A DNA stretch of 64,000 nt, taken from contig NZ_JARVRX010000020.1 in the NCBI RefSeq assembly GCF_030209435.1, forward strand, positions 124,001-188,000, read 5' to 3'. The stretch is from Mycolicibacterium sp. lyk4-40-TYG-92. GTDB lineage: Bacteria; Actinomycetota; Actinomycetes; Mycobacteriales; Mycobacteriaceae. The notes under the pieces were generated by a model. It saw only the letters and a program-made list of their open reading frames with translations, did not search any database and had not been told where the DNA came from. Below, piece after piece: positions 27,885 through 37,338 of this stretch (the stretch's first letter is position 1; each line of letters begins with the position of its first letter). Made by a program: the position numbers and the translations under genes.

Positions 27885-29135
27885 CTAGCCCCGGGTGCGC
27901 TTACCCGACGGCTTACCGGTGGGCCGCAACGGCTTGGCCCCCGGTGCCGGCTTTTCCGGTGCGTTCACCGCACCGACGGACACCTCGTCGCCGGCGGTGA
28001 CGCCGCGCTCGTTCGCCGACTTGCGACGGTTGAGCACCCGGCGGGTGTGGTTCTTCACCAGATCGGTGCGCTCGCGCATCGACACCAGCAGCGGGGTCGC
28101 GAAGAAGATCGACGAGTAGGTGCCGACGATGACACCGACCAGCTGGACCAGCGCCAGGTCCTTCAGGGTGCCCACGCCCAGCAGCCACACCGCGACCACC
28201 ATCAGCGAGATGATCGGCAGCGCCGAGATGAGACTGGTGTTGATGGACCGCATGAAGGTCTGGTTGACCGCCAGGTTGGCCTGCTCGGCGAACGTCCGTC
28301 GCGTGGTGTGCTCGAAGCCGTGGGTGTTCTCCTCGACCTTGTCGAACACGATGACGGTGTCGTACAGCGAGAAGCCCAGAATTGTCAGCAGGCCGATGAC
28401 GGTGGCCGGCGTGACCTCGAATCCGACGAGCGAGTACACGCCCGCCGTGCTGACGAGGTCGAAAGCCAGCGAGGCCAGCGCCGCCAGCGCCATGTACCGC
28501 TCGTAGCGGATGGTGATGTAGATCGAGACGATGACGATGAACACCACCAGTGCGATCAGCGCCTTCTTGGTGATCTGATCGCCCCAGGTCGACGACACCG
28601 CCGAGTCGCTGATCACGGCCTTGGACGCCTTGCCGTCCTCGCCCTTCGGCTGGAAGGCGTCGAACAACGCGTTGCGCACCTTGTCGGTGTCTGCCGTCGA
28701 CAGCGTCTCCGTGCGGATCTGCAGGGTGGCCGAGTCGCCGTTTCCGACGCGCACCACCGACTCCGGAGCATGGCCGAGCGTCTTGCTGAAGACGTCCTCG
28801 ACGGCCTGCGGCGTCGCGGTGGTGGAGACGCCCGCCACCGGCATCGCGATCTTCGTGCCGCCCTCGAAATCGATACCGAAGTTGAAACCACGGATCAGGA
28901 TGCTCGCGATCATGACCAGCATGATCACGCCGCTGATCGCGTACCACATGCGGCGCTTGCCGATGACCTCGAAGGCACCGGTACCGGTGTAGAGCCGGAC
29001 GAAGAACCCGTGCTGCGGCAGGGTGCCCCCCTGCTCGGCACCGGCGGATTCCTCGATCTCGGTGGCCGAATCTTCTTCGGCCGCAGCCGATTCGGTCAGC
29101 TCGAGGTCGGTGTCGTCAGTTGAATGCTTCGACAT
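27885..29135 (-). CDS. secF: Protein translocase subunit SecF
   Basis: Partner of SecD in using the proton gradient to complete protein export through SecYEG. 416 residues: six transmembrane helices, first periplasmic loop after NFGIDFEGGTKIAMP, conserved GFSLYDTVIVFDKVEEN. The N-terminus has an acidic extension, and the C-terminus is a long basic Pro/Lys tail, both usual in mycobacteria. It follows secD by 7 bases. Confidence 0.96.
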   Translation of the reverse strand: MSKHSTDDTDLELTESAAAEEDSATEIEESAGAEQGGTLPQHGFFVRLYTGTGAFEVIGKRRMWYAISGVIMLVMIASILIRGFNFGIDFEGGTKIAMPVAGVSTTATPQAVEDVFSKTLGHAPESVVRVGNGDSATLQIRTETLSTADTDKVRNALFDAFQPKGEDGKASKAVISDSAVSSTWGDQITKKALIALVVFIVIVSIYITIRYERYMALAALASLAFDLVSTAGVYSLVGFEVTPATVIGLLTILGFSLYDTVIVFDKVEENTHGFEHTTRRTFAEQANLAVNQTFMRSINTSLISALPIISLMVVAVWLLGVGTLKDLALVQLVGVIVGTYSSIFFATPLLVSMRERTDLVKNHTRRVLNRRKSANERGVTAGDEVSVGAVNAPEKPAPGAKPLRPTGKPSGKRTRG

Positions 29136-29142
29136 GTCGGTG

Positions 29143-30999
29143 TTACCCCTGTCCCGTCAGGCTGGCCGCTCGCCGCTCGCGCGCAATCTGCTGCACGGCG
29201 CCGAGACCGTTGTACGCAGGCTTGGCCATCCGCGCCGACTTGGACGCCAGGAAAACCAGCGGCCACGTCACCAGGAACACCACCACGATGTCGAGGATCG
29301 TGGTCAGGCCCAGGGTGAACGCGAAGCCCTTCACCTGGCCGACTGCCAGGATGTAGAGCACCAGGGCTGCCAGGAAGGTGACGGCGTTGCCCGAGACGAT
29401 GGTCTTGCGGGCGCGGGCCCAACCGCGCGGCACGGCCGAGCGGAAACTGCGGCCCTCTCGGATCTCGTCCTTGATGCGCTCGAAGAACACCACGAACGAG
29501 TCGGCAGTCGTACCGATACCGATGATCAGACCCGCGATACCCGCCAGGTCCAGCGTGTAGTTGATGTACCTGCCCAGGAGCACCAGGATCGCGAACACCA
29601 TGGCGCCCGACGCGACCAGCGACAGCGCGGTCAGGATGCCGAGGACCCGGTAGTAGGCCAGCGAGTAGAGCAGCACCAGACCGAGTCCGATGAGACCGGC
29701 CCAGAGCCCGGCACGCAGCGACGTCAGGCCCAGCGTGGCCGACACCGTCTCCGCCTCGGACGACTCGAACGACAGCGGCAGCGACCCGTACTTCAGCACG
29801 TTGGCCAGGTCCTTCGCCGTCGAGGCGTTGAAGTGGCCGGTGATCTGCGTGCGTCCGCCCGGGATCGCCTCCTGGATGGCCGGCGCGCTGACCACCTGCG
29901 AGTCGAGCACGAACGCGGTCTGGGTGCCGATGTTGGCGGCGGTGAAGGTGGCCCAGACGTCGGCGGCCTTCTCCTTGAACGTGACGTCGACGACGTACTC
30001 GCCCTGCTGCTGATTCAGGCCCGACGACGCATCCTTGATCTCGTCACCGCTGATGATCGACTTGTCCAGCAGGTAGACCTCTTTGTGGTCCTTGGAGCAC
30101 GTCACCAGCGGCAGGTTCGGGTCGTCGTTGCCGGCCAGCACGTCCTGCTGGTCGCAGCGCGTGGCCTGGAACTGCAGCGCCAGCAACTGGATCTGCGGCT
30201 GCGTGCTCTGCCGCAGGGCCTTCTCGTCGGCGATGCGCTGGGCCAGTTCGGCCTTGGGGCCGTGCGGTCCGGGCGCGGGCTCAGGGGCGCCCGGTGCAGG
30301 GGCACCAGGAGCCGGAGCCGCGGGGGCACCCGGCTCGGGCGCGCCCGGGGCGGCAGGTGCCGGCGGTGCGGGCGTGGCCGAGGTGTCCGACGGCGCCGGG
30401 GTCGGCTCCTCCGGGAAGGGCCGCGGCTGCGGGGCCGGGGCGGTGGATGCCGGGTGCGCGGGCATGCCCGGCGTCGGCGGGGTGATCGGGGCCTCGGGCT
30501 CGGCCGGGGCGATCAGCGGCGGCATGCCGGGCAGACCGGGCATGCCACCGGGAGCGCCGGGCATGCCACCGGGAGCCGGCGCCGCGGGCGCGGCGGGCTT
30601 CGCGGGCTGGGCGCCCTGAGCCGGGATGACATGGACGACCGGCCGGATGAACAGCCGCGCGGTCTGGCCCAGGTTGCGGGCCTCGCTGCCGTCCTGGCCG
30701 GGCACGGTGATGATCAGGTTCGAACCGTCGATCACGACCTCAGAACCCGAGACACCGAGCCCGTTCACACGGGCGCCGATGATCTCCTGGGCCTGGATCA
30801 GCGCCTCGCGGGTCGGCGTCGAGCCGTCAGGGGTACGTGCAGTCAGGGTGACCCGGGTACCGCCCTGCAGGTCGATGCCCAGCTTGGGCTTGGCCTGCTT
30901 GTCGCCGGTGAGGAACACCAGAAGGTAGGCGCCGACCAACAGCGCCAGGAACAACGACAAATAGCGGTATGGGTGCACCGGCGCCGAAGACGATGCCAC
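29143..30999 (-). CDS. secD: Protein translocase subunit SecD
   Basis: 618 residues, GTG start. Helix 1 (about 12-31), [12 protein letters not shown] at the start of the P1 domain, and five C-terminal helices including [20 protein letters not shown]. The P1 domain is interrupted by a Pro/Ala/Gly low-complexity insert of about 120 residues (roughly 128-249). Shorter inserts of this type occur in other mycobacterial SecD proteins. Works with SecF; in the yajC-secD-secF order. Confidence 0.96.
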   Translation of the reverse strand: MASSSAPVHPYRYLSLFLALLVGAYLLVFLTGDKQAKPKLGIDLQGGTRVTLTARTPDGSTPTREALIQAQEIIGARVNGLGVSGSEVVIDGSNLIITVPGQDGSEARNLGQTARLFIRPVVHVIPAQGAQPAKPAAPAAPAPGGMPGAPGGMPGLPGMPPLIAPAEPEAPITPPTPGMPAHPASTAPAPQPRPFPEEPTPAPSDTSATPAPPAPAAPGAPEPGAPAAPAPGAPAPGAPEPAPGPHGPKAELAQRIADEKALRQSTQPQIQLLALQFQATRCDQQDVLAGNDDPNLPLVTCSKDHKEVYLLDKSIISGDEIKDASSGLNQQQGEYVVDVTFKEKAADVWATFTAANIGTQTAFVLDSQVVSAPAIQEAIPGGRTQITGHFNASTAKDLANVLKYGSLPLSFESSEAETVSATLGLTSLRAGLWAGLIGLGLVLLYSLAYYRVLGILTALSLVASGAMVFAILVLLGRYINYTLDLAGIAGLIIGIGTTADSFVVFFERIKDEIREGRSFRSAVPRGWARARKTIVSGNAVTFLAALVLYILAVGQVKGFAFTLGLTTILDIVVVFLVTWPLVFLASKSARMAKPAYNGLGAVQQIARERRAASLTGQG

Positions 31000-31064
31000 G
31001 GTTCTAGGGTCTCCTTGAGATCGGTACGTCAGCCCCGCAAAGGGTACGTGTTGGTGCGGGAATG

Positions 31065-31388
31065 TCAGCCTTCGGTCTTCGGCGTGCCCTCTTCGACGGC
31101 AGTCGAGGACACCTCTTCAGCGGCCTCGGTCTCGGCGTCGATGCGGTCGCGCACCGCCAGCTTCATCCAGGTGGTGACGACGCCCGGGGCGATCTCCAGA
31201 TCCACGTTGTCGTCGTCGATCCGGGCGATGGTGGCCAGCAGACCGGATGTGGTGTGCACGCGGTCGCCGACCTTCAGCGAGTTGTGCAGATCGATCGTGG
31301 CCTGCATCTGCTTCCGCTGCCGCCGCGATGCGAAGAACATGAAGGCACCCATGACCAGGAGCAGCGGCAGGAAGACGACCAAATCCAT
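31065..31388 (-). CDS. yajC: Preprotein translocase subunit YajC
   Basis: A 107-residue protein: one N-terminal helix ([16 protein letters not shown]), the basic RRQRKQM segment and the conserved [18 protein letters not shown] core, then an acidic tail. The frame is open to 31481, but ATG 31388 gives the family's membrane helix right at the N-terminus. First gene of the yajC-secD-secF operon, 65 bases before secD. Confidence 0.94.
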   Translation of the reverse strand: MDLVVFLPLLLVMGAFMFFASRRQRKQMQATIDLHNSLKVGDRVHTTSGLLATIARIDDDNVDLEIAPGVVTTWMKLAVRDRIDAETEAAEEVSSTAVEEGTPKTEG

Positions 31389-31661
31389 GACAGCGAAAAT
31401 CTTTCGTTCTGTTGAGTCTGTGAACAGGCAAGCGAGCCGGACCAGCCGTGCGCCGTGCCGCGGTAGTGACCAGTGTGCCATCTAGGGCGTCCACACCGAC
31501 CACCCCACCACGCGTGATGTCGCGCCCCACTATGTGGGACATGCTTCCAGCAACCACCCTTGCGAACCTAAGATGTGAATTTCATGCGATAAGCGTCTCC
31601 GCCGCGCGCCTCAGTTAACAATTTGCTAGCTTTTCGCCGGGGGCGAGGGAGGTTCGGGACG

Positions 31662-32726
31662 TTGGCCTGGCAGCGGATTCGGCAATGGTGGCATCGGCCC
31701 GACCACTATGAATGGCTGTCCGCATATATCGAGAACCGCGGCCTGCAGCCCTACACGCGGATCATCGTCGGTCTCGTCGTGCTCAGCGGCGGCGCGGTCG
31801 GAATGGCCACGATCTGGAACCCGTCCGGCCCGGCCACCGTCTACTCGGTCGCGGTGCCGGGCGTCGCCGGCATCGTCGCGATCGGGTGCTCGCTGGTCTG
31901 GCTGACGCGCTGGCCGCGGCGCCGCCAGTCCGCCGTGATCATGATCCTGCTCGACTTCTGTATCGCGGGCGTGTCTCTGGTGCAGCGGGATCCCAAGGCG
32001 GCGGCCCTGGCCGGCTCCGTCTTCGCACTGCTGGCCGCGTATGTCGCGTCGTTCCACACGCCGAAATATCTGGCGTCGGTGGCGGTGACCGCCATCGTGA
32101 CCGCCGTGGTCTGCGGCGTCCGGCTGGCGGAACAGGGCGATCCACAACTGGCTGTCGCCGTGTTCGTCGGGCTCGTCGCCAATACACTGCTACTCCCGCT
32201 CGCCGTGCATGTGCTGGTCATGCTGCTGGGCGACGACTCCGCCGTGGCCCACCTCGACCCACTGACGCAATTGCCGAATCGCCGCGGGTTCGAACAGTCG
32301 ATCCGCCCGATGCTCGCGGGCCCCCGCGCGGAATCCGAGATCAGCGTCATCCTTCTGGACCTGGACGACTTCAAACGCATCAACGACACCCTCGGGCACG
32401 CGGTCGGCGACCGGGTCCTGATGGACGTCGCCGGGGTCATCATGAATGCCCTGCCCAAAGGCGCGGTCGCAGCCCGGATCGGCGGCGAGGAGTTCGTCAT
32501 CGCCATCCGCGGCAATCAGGCCAATGCCCTTCGATTCTCCGAACGACTACGCCGCAACATCGCCACGAAACCGTGGTACATGACGGCCAGTTTCGGCATC
32601 GCCCACGCACCGGCCGGTACCAGGCCGGTTATGGATCAGCTGCTGGCATCCGCCGACCACGCCATGTATGTCGCCAAACGAGCCGGCGGCGATCAGGTCA
32701 GCACGCACCTGCTGTCACATCACTGA
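31662..32726 (+). CDS. Diguanylate cyclase (GGDEF domain), membrane bound
   Basis: About six transmembrane helices (residues about 28-200), then a GGDEF domain with the active motif variant GGEEF (ARIGGEEFVIA) and the DLDDFKRINDTLGHAVGD metal/GTP region. It should make cyclic di-GMP from two GTP. The residues five upstream of GGEEF are not RxxD, so the product-inhibition site appears absent. The frame opens at TTG 31623; TTG 31662 is preferred because GGGAGG precedes it by 9 bases (354 residues). No EAL gene is nearby. Confidence 0.88.
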   Translation: MAWQRIRQWWHRPDHYEWLSAYIENRGLQPYTRIIVGLVVLSGGAVGMATIWNPSGPATVYSVAVPGVAGIVAIGCSLVWLTRWPRRRQSAVIMILLDFCIAGVSLVQRDPKAAALAGSVFALLAAYVASFHTPKYLASVAVTAIVTAVVCGVRLAEQGDPQLAVAVFVGLVANTLLLPLAVHVLVMLLGDDSAVAHLDPLTQLPNRRGFEQSIRPMLAGPRAESEISVILLDLDDFKRINDTLGHAVGDRVLMDVAGVIMNALPKGAVAARIGGEEFVIAIRGNQANALRFSERLRRNIATKPWYMTASFGIAHAPAGTRPVMDQLLASADHAMYVAKRAGGDQVSTHLLSHH

Positions 32727-32729
32727 GGC

Positions 32730-33509
32730 TCATGCCGGATAGCCGACGGGCAACAGCACGTCGCCCGACGTGGTCCGGAAGTAGACCTGCCATTGGTAGT
32801 AGCCCGCGAACGCGGCGGGATCGGCGGCCAGCACCGCCGCATAGTCATTGACGGCGCGGACATACGCGCCGGAATGGTTGTAGTGGTGAATGGCGCCGTC
32901 CCGGTCGGCGGCGAAGCCGTTGGCCGCCAGGTAGCGACCGGCCGCGAGAATCGAATCCCGTGGCGAGCGGATGTCGCCCGAGCCGTAAGCCGCGAACGTC
33001 GACGGCAGGAACTGCATGGGTCCCTGCGCCCCGGCCGTGCTGTCGCCGTTGATCCGGCCGAACCGCGATTCGATGAGGTTGATCGCCGCCAGGTAGGTCC
33101 AGTCGACGCCGGATGCCGCCTGCGCCTCGCGGTAGTAGCCGAGCAGTTCGTCGGCAGGCGCCGGCGGTTGGATGGTCCACGGCGGGAGGGCGTCGCGCGG
33201 CGGCGTCATCCCGAACAGCTGACGGCCGGCGTCGACGTTGTGGCTGTACGCCGCGGCCAGCGCCGGCGGGATTCGCGGCGCGATGACCGCATCCCATTCC
33301 GGATGCCGGGCGATCTCGCGGTAGGCCACCTGCTGCCGGTGCGCGGCGTCGATCAATGCGGGTTCCGGCGTCGCCGGATCGCGCACGGCCTGCTCGTCGG
33401 CGACCAGCGTGTCAGCGAGCTGCACCGGGTCGGGGTCCGCGGCGGCGGTGCCGCCACCGGTGAACGCCAGCACGACAGCGGCAACGGCGGCCGCGCGGCG
33501 GCGAATCAC
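32730..33509 (-). CDS. Secreted lytic transglycosylase (SLT-type)
   Basis: A 259-residue secreted protein with a signal peptide (MIRRRAAAVAAVVLAFTGGG, then AAADPDP). The catalytic domain has the SLT signature: Glu in LIESRFGRINGDS, then GAQGPMQFLPSTFAAYG and AGRYLAANGFA. Expected to cut glycan strands of peptidoglycan. GTG start at 33509 overlaps the stop of the DUF1304 gene (GTGA). The longer open frame to 33905 runs through that gene and is not coding. Confidence 0.88.
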   Translation of the reverse strand: MIRRRAAAVAAVVLAFTGGGTAAADPDPVQLADTLVADEQAVRDPATPEPALIDAAHRQQVAYREIARHPEWDAVIAPRIPPALAAAYSHNVDAGRQLFGMTPPRDALPPWTIQPPAPADELLGYYREAQAASGVDWTYLAAINLIESRFGRINGDSTAGAQGPMQFLPSTFAAYGSGDIRSPRDSILAAGRYLAANGFAADRDGAIHHYNHSGAYVRAVNDYAAVLAADPAAFAGYYQWQVYFRTTSGDVLLPVGYPA

Positions 33510-33892
33510 CCCAGCGTTCCGATCAGCAACGCAGCGATGCCGAGAACCGGGAAGATGCCCTGTGTGATGGCCGCCCGTGCCTTCTCCGGGGATGACAGCA
33601 GCAGGACCAGCGCGGCGGCGGCCATCGATCCGATGCCGGCGAAGATCAGCGCCAGCCCGACCGCCTTGCAACCCAAGATGACTGCCGCAATACCGACGGC
33701 GGTGACGATGGCCAGGAACAGGTTGTAGAACCCCTGGTTGAAGGCCAGCTCCTTGGTGTCGGCGGCCTGTTGCTCGGTGAGTCCGAAGGTGGCTCTGGTC
33801 CGCGGCGAGGTCCAGGTGAGGGACTCCATCACGAAGATGTACACGTGCAACAGCGCGGCGAGGCCGGCAACGATCAACCCTGCAATCAGCAT
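33506..33892 (-). CDS. DUF1304 family membrane protein
   Basis: A 128-residue protein with four transmembrane helices matching DUF1304 (LHVYIFVMESLTW, then FNQGFYNLFLA). Function unknown in the family. Lies 5 bases after ruvB and overlaps the lytic transglycosylase start, so all three may be read through from the ruv operon. Confidence 0.86.
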   Translation of the reverse strand: MLIAGLIVAGLAALLHVYIFVMESLTWTSPRTRATFGLTEQQAADTKELAFNQGFYNLFLAIVTAVGIAAVILGCKAVGLALIFAGIGSMAAAALVLLLSSPEKARAAITQGIFPVLGIAALLIGTLG

Positions 33893-33897
33893 GGGTC

Positions 33898-34956
33898 CTA
33901 TTCAAACAGCCCGGCCTGTCCCAGTCCGTTTATCGGCGGTTGCAGGCCCAGATGCGTCCACGCCTGCGGGGTGGCCACGCGCCCGCGCGGCGTCCGGGCG
34001 ATCATGCCGGCACGCACCAGGAACGGCTCGCAGACCTCCTCGACGGTGGTGGCCTCCTCCCCGACCGCGACCGCCAGCGTCGACACGCCGACGGGTCCGC
34101 CTCCGAAACTCTTTGTCAGAGCGGTCAATACGGCCCTGTCGAGCCGATCCAGGCCGAGTTCGTCGACGTCATAGACGGCGAGTGCGGCCTTCGCGACGTC
34201 CCGGGTGATGACGCCGTCGGCGCGAACCTCGGCGTAGTCACGGACACGGCGCAGCAGCCGGTTCGCGATGCGTGGCGTGCCGCGCGATCGGCGGGCCACC
34301 TCGGCGCCGGCTTCGGCACCGAGTTCGATGCCGAGGATGCCGGCCGACCGGGCCAGCACCCGCTCCAGCTCGGGCGGCTCGTAGAAGTCCATGTGCGCGG
34401 TGAAGCCGAAGCGGTCGCGCAGCGGGCCGGTGAGTGCGCCCGAGCGGGTTGTCGCGCCGACCAGGGTGAACGGCGCGACCTCCAGCGGAATGGACGTCGC
34501 CCCGGGACCCTTGCCGACCACCACGTCGACCCGGAAGTCCTCCATGGCGAGGTACAGCATCTCCTCGGCGGGCCGGGCGATGCGGTGGATTTCATCGATG
34601 AACAGGACGTCACCCTCGACGAGGTTGCTGAGCATGGCGGCCAGGTCACCGGCGCGTTCCAGCGCGGGCCCGGACGTGACGCGCAGCGACGAGCTCAGCT
34701 CCGCGGCGATGATCATGGCCAGCGAGGTCTTGCCCAGGCCGGGCGGCCCAGAGAGCAAGATGTGGTCGGGCGTCCCGCCGCGGTTCTTGGCACCTTCGAG
34801 CACGAGCTGCAGCTGCTCACGTACCCGGGGCTGGCCGATGAACTCGCGCAGTGATTTGGGCCGCAGGCTGGCGTCGACGTCGCCCTCACCGACGGTCAGT
34901 GCGGGCGAGACGTCGCGCTCGTCGGGCTCGGCGCCCTCGTCCTCGAACCGGCTCAC
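33898..34956 (-). CDS. ruvB: Holliday junction branch migration ATPase RuvB
   Basis: AAA+ motor that drives Holliday junction migration with RuvA. 352 residues: Walker [12 protein letters not shown], Walker B FIDEIHR, sensor region [18 protein letters not shown] and arginine finger, C-terminal winged helix ([11 protein letters not shown]). GTG start overlaps the ruvA stop (GTGA). Confidence 0.97.
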   Translation of the reverse strand: MSRFEDEGAEPDERDVSPALTVGEGDVDASLRPKSLREFIGQPRVREQLQLVLEGAKNRGGTPDHILLSGPPGLGKTSLAMIIAAELSSSLRVTSGPALERAGDLAAMLSNLVEGDVLFIDEIHRIARPAEEMLYLAMEDFRVDVVVGKGPGATSIPLEVAPFTLVGATTRSGALTGPLRDRFGFTAHMDFYEPPELERVLARSAGILGIELGAEAGAEVARRSRGTPRIANRLLRRVRDYAEVRADGVITRDVAKAALAVYDVDELGLDRLDRAVLTALTKSFGGGPVGVSTLAVAVGEEATTVEEVCEPFLVRAGMIARTPRGRVATPQAWTHLGLQPPINGLGQAGLFE

Positions 34957-35540
34957 TTCTTACCCAGCATCGACAGCGCCGACCGCAGCGCGGTGGCGGT
35001 GTTGGCATCCGGATCGTTGGCCAGCACCTTGTCGGTGGCCTCTTCGGCCTGTTTGGCCGGAAAGCCAAGGCCGATAAGGGCTTCCACGACCGGACCCCGG
35101 ATCGAATGCCCGCCGGAGACACCCGCACCGGCGCCGGCCGTCGCGCCGATCTTGTCGCGCAGTTCCAGAACCATGCGTTCGGCGCCACGCTTGCCGATGC
35201 CCGGCACCCGGGTCAGGGCGGTGACGTCGCCGTCGGCCAGCGCCTGCCGCAGGGTCGGGGCGTCGTAGACCGCGAGGGTCGCCAGCGCGATCTTGGGGCC
35301 GACGCCCGACACCCCGAGCAGCGTGTTGAACAGGTCGCGGGCGTCGGAGTCGGCGAAGCCGTACAACGTCTGCGAATCCTCGCGCACGATCATCGCGGTG
35401 ATGAGCCGCGACTCGGTGCCGCGGCGCAGCGTGGACAGCGTCGCCGGGGTGGCCATGATCTTGTAGCCGACACCGGCGGCCTCGATCACCGCGTGATCGA
35501 GTGCGATGTCGATGACCTCGCCACGAACCGATGCGATCAT
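34953..35540 (-). CDS. ruvA: Holliday junction DNA helicase subunit RuvA
   Basis: 195 residues, tetrameric junction-binding protein. OB-fold N-terminus ([20 protein letters not shown]), two helix-hairpin-helix motifs ([16 protein letters not shown] and [16 protein letters not shown]), and a C-terminal RuvB-binding domain. ATGA overlap with ruvC upstream and GTGA overlap with ruvB downstream. Confidence 0.97.
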   Translation of the reverse strand: MIASVRGEVIDIALDHAVIEAAGVGYKIMATPATLSTLRRGTESRLITAMIVREDSQTLYGFADSDARDLFNTLLGVSGVGPKIALATLAVYDAPTLRQALADGDVTALTRVPGIGKRGAERMVLELRDKIGATAGAGAGVSGGHSIRGPVVEALIGLGFPAKQAEEATDKVLANDPDANTATALRSALSMLGKK

Positions 35541-36094
35541 GCGCGTGCCGCCTTCACCTTCGCTGCGTACTGCTTCTTGAACTCCGCGGCCTTGGCCTCC
35601 GCCGCGGCCATCCGGGCGATCATGGGCGCCCGCCAGCAGTGGCAGATGGCCAGCGCGAGCGCGTCGGCGGCGTCGGCCGGAGTCGGTTTCTGTTGCAGCC
35701 CAAGAATTTTGGTGACCATGGTGGTGACCTGGGCCTTGTCCGCTCGACCGTTTCCGGTCACGGCGGCCTTCACCTCACTGGGCGTGTGGAAATGGACGTC
35801 GATCCCCCGGCGCGCGGCCGCCAGCGCGATGACGCCGCCGGCCTGCGCGGTGCCCATGGCGGTGTTGGCGTTCTGGTTGGCGAACACCCGCTCGATGGCG
35901 ATGACATCGGGACGGTGCGTGTCCATCCAGTGCTCGACGGTGTCGCTGATGGTCAGGAGCCGCCGCTGCAGTTCGACGTCGGACGGGGTGCGCACCACGT
36001 CGACATCGAGCGCGGTGACCTTGCGCCCCGTGCCCCCCTCGATCATCGAGAGACCACAGCGCGTCAGACCAGGGTCGACGCCCATCACCCGCAC
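35537..36094 (-). CDS. ruvC: Holliday junction resolvase RuvC
   Basis: 185-residue endonuclease cutting Holliday junctions. Catalytic acidic residues fit Asp in [11 protein letters not shown], Glu in [11 protein letters not shown] and the C-terminal [12 protein letters not shown]. Start GTG with GAGGAG 5 bases upstream. First gene of ruvC-ruvA-ruvB, controlled by a LexA-type box at 36115-36130. Confidence 0.97.
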   Translation of the reverse strand: MRVMGVDPGLTRCGLSMIEGGTGRKVTALDVDVVRTPSDVELQRRLLTISDTVEHWMDTHRPDVIAIERVFANQNANTAMGTAQAGGVIALAAARRGIDVHFHTPSEVKAAVTGNGRADKAQVTTMVTKILGLQQKPTPADAADALALAICHCWRAPMIARMAAAEAKAAEFKKQYAAKVKAARA

Positions 36095-36114
36095 GCCTAC
36101 TCCTCACTAAGGTC

Positions 36115-36130
36115 CCGAACAGCTGTTCGA
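36115..36130 (-). promoter_or_regulatory. LexA (SOS) box upstream of ruvC
   Basis: CCGAACAGCTGTTCGA matches the mycobacterial SOS box TCGAAC-N4-GTTCGA at 11 of 12 fixed bases. It lies 21 bases upstream of the ruvC start. DNA-damage induction of ruvC is known in M. tuberculosis. Confidence 0.85.
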
Positions 36131-36207
36131 TAGCTTAGCGGGCGGTGGCGACACTTCCCGCGAGGGACACGCCTGAGATGCGAACGGACACGTGACACAG
36201 TGGACAC

Positions 36208-36858
36208 ATGCGCGTCGTCATCGCCGGTGGGCACGGAAAGATCGCCCTGCTGCTGGAGCAACTCCTCGCCGGTCGCGGCGACACGGCAGCCGGGCTGGTC
36301 CGCAACCCGGCGCATGCACCCGACCTGGAGGCGGTCGGCGCGACGACGATCGTGCTCGACCTCGAGCATGCGTCGGTGGCGGAAGTCGCCGCGCAACTGG
36401 AGGGTGCCGACGCGGTCGTGTTCGCGGCGGGCGCCGGTCCGGGCAGCGGCGCCGAACGCAAACAGACGGTGGACCGCGACGCGGCGATCCTGCTCGCCGA
36501 TGCCGCCGAAGCCGCGGGGGTCACGCGCTACGTCATGGTGTCGGCGATCTCGGCCGACGACCGGAGCCTGGACCCGGGTTACGACCCGGTGTTCGTGGCG
36601 TACATCCGCGCGAAATCCGAGGCCGACACCGACGTGCGGGCCCGGACCGGACTGGCGACGACGATCGTCCGACCGGGACGACTCACCGACGAACCCGGCA
36701 CCGGCCTCGTGCATATCGCGGAGACCACGGGCCGCGGCGAAATTCCGCGCGCAGACGTCGCCGCCGTCCTGCTGGCCGTGCTCGACGCACCGGAAACCGC
36801 CGGACGGACGTTCGAGGTGATCGCCGGCGACACCCCGATCACTGCGGCACTCGCCTGA
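36208..36858 (+). CDS. NAD(P)-binding atypical SDR protein
   Basis: A 216-residue Rossmann protein of the atypical SDR (NAD(P)H-binding, YwnB/NmrA-like) type. Cofactor loop VIAGGHGKIALLL, then VVFAAGAGPGSG and YVMVSAISADD. There is no YxxxK active site in the classical place, though YIRAKSEAD is close to one. Stands alone, divergent from ruvC. Role unknown; such proteins act as reductases or redox sensors. Confidence 0.83.
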   Translation: MRVVIAGGHGKIALLLEQLLAGRGDTAAGLVRNPAHAPDLEAVGATTIVLDLEHASVAEVAAQLEGADAVVFAAGAGPGSGAERKQTVDRDAAILLADAAEAAGVTRYVMVSAISADDRSLDPGYDPVFVAYIRAKSEADTDVRARTGLATTIVRPGRLTDEPGTGLVHIAETTGRGEIPRADVAAVLLAVLDAPETAGRTFEVIAGDTPITAALA

Positions 36859-36865
36859 CCGGCGA

Positions 36866-37312
36866 TCAAACGTACCTCGATCCAGGGTGCACGACCATCA
36901 GCACCACGACGATCACCCACAGCAGGTTGAAGATGCCGGTGACCATGGCCAGGGTGCGTAGTTCCGATTCACCGCCCGGCGCGGCCAGCGCCTGCCGCTG
37001 ACGCGGGGCGATCTGGACTGCGAGCAGGCCGCCGGCGCCGGCCGTGAGCACCATGGCCACGATGATCCACACCTCGGTCGAGCGCCCCTGGACGCCCGCG
37101 AGCGCGAGGCCGATCACCGGAACCGCGATGGCCAGCAGACCGTAGACGCGGGTGATCCGGTGCAACAGCCGCGCGATCCCGACGCTGCGTTCGTTGCTCG
37201 CAGACGGGCCGTCGACCGGCACGTAGCGCGGAAACAGACTGGTGGCCACGGCGATCGGGCCGACGAAGAGGATGCCCGCCACCACGTGGACGGACAACAG
37301 GAACGCTTGCAT
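36866..37312 (-). CDS. Four-helix membrane protein (DUF2269-like)
   Basis: A 148-residue protein with four transmembrane helices (starting MQAFLLSVHVVAGILFVGPI), His and Arg residues near the helix ends, resembling DUF2269/CopD-like small membrane proteins; the family call is tentative. Its ribosome site and ATG lie within a perfect 12-bp inverted repeat. It follows a MarR gene by 21 bases and is likely its target or partner. Confidence 0.72.
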   Translation of the reverse strand: MQAFLLSVHVVAGILFVGPIAVATSLFPRYVPVDGPSASNERSVGIARLLHRITRVYGLLAIAVPVIGLALAGVQGRSTEVWIIVAMVLTAGAGGLLAVQIAPRQRQALAAPGGESELRTLAMVTGIFNLLWVIVVVLMVVHPGSRYV

Positions 37313-37338
37313 AACCTTCAGTCTAACTGAAGGTTATG
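37310..37338 (-). promoter_or_regulatory. Perfect 12-bp inverted repeat over a start codon
   Basis: CATAACCTTCAG (37310-37321) and CTGAAGGTTATG (37327-37338) are exact inverse complements around a 5-base loop. On the minus-strand transcript the second arm contains GAAGG and the ATG of the membrane protein; the first arm overlaps the MarR stop codon. It can act as an RNA hairpin hiding the start, or as a DNA site for the MarR dimer. Confidence 0.75.

Noticed and set aside
26493-29123. 876-residue open frame on the plus strand
   Set aside because: It lies antisense to the SBP lipoprotein and secF, has Arg/His/Gly-rich composition typical of a GC-rich shadow frame, and no recognisable domain.
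29023-31485. 820-residue open frame on the plus strand
   Set aside because: Antisense to secD and yajC; low-complexity Arg-rich translation with no family match.
32730-33905. 391-residue version of the lytic transglycosylase
   Set aside because: The extra N-terminal part runs through the DUF1304 gene in another frame; the GTG at 33509 gives a proper signal peptide and a stop/start overlap.
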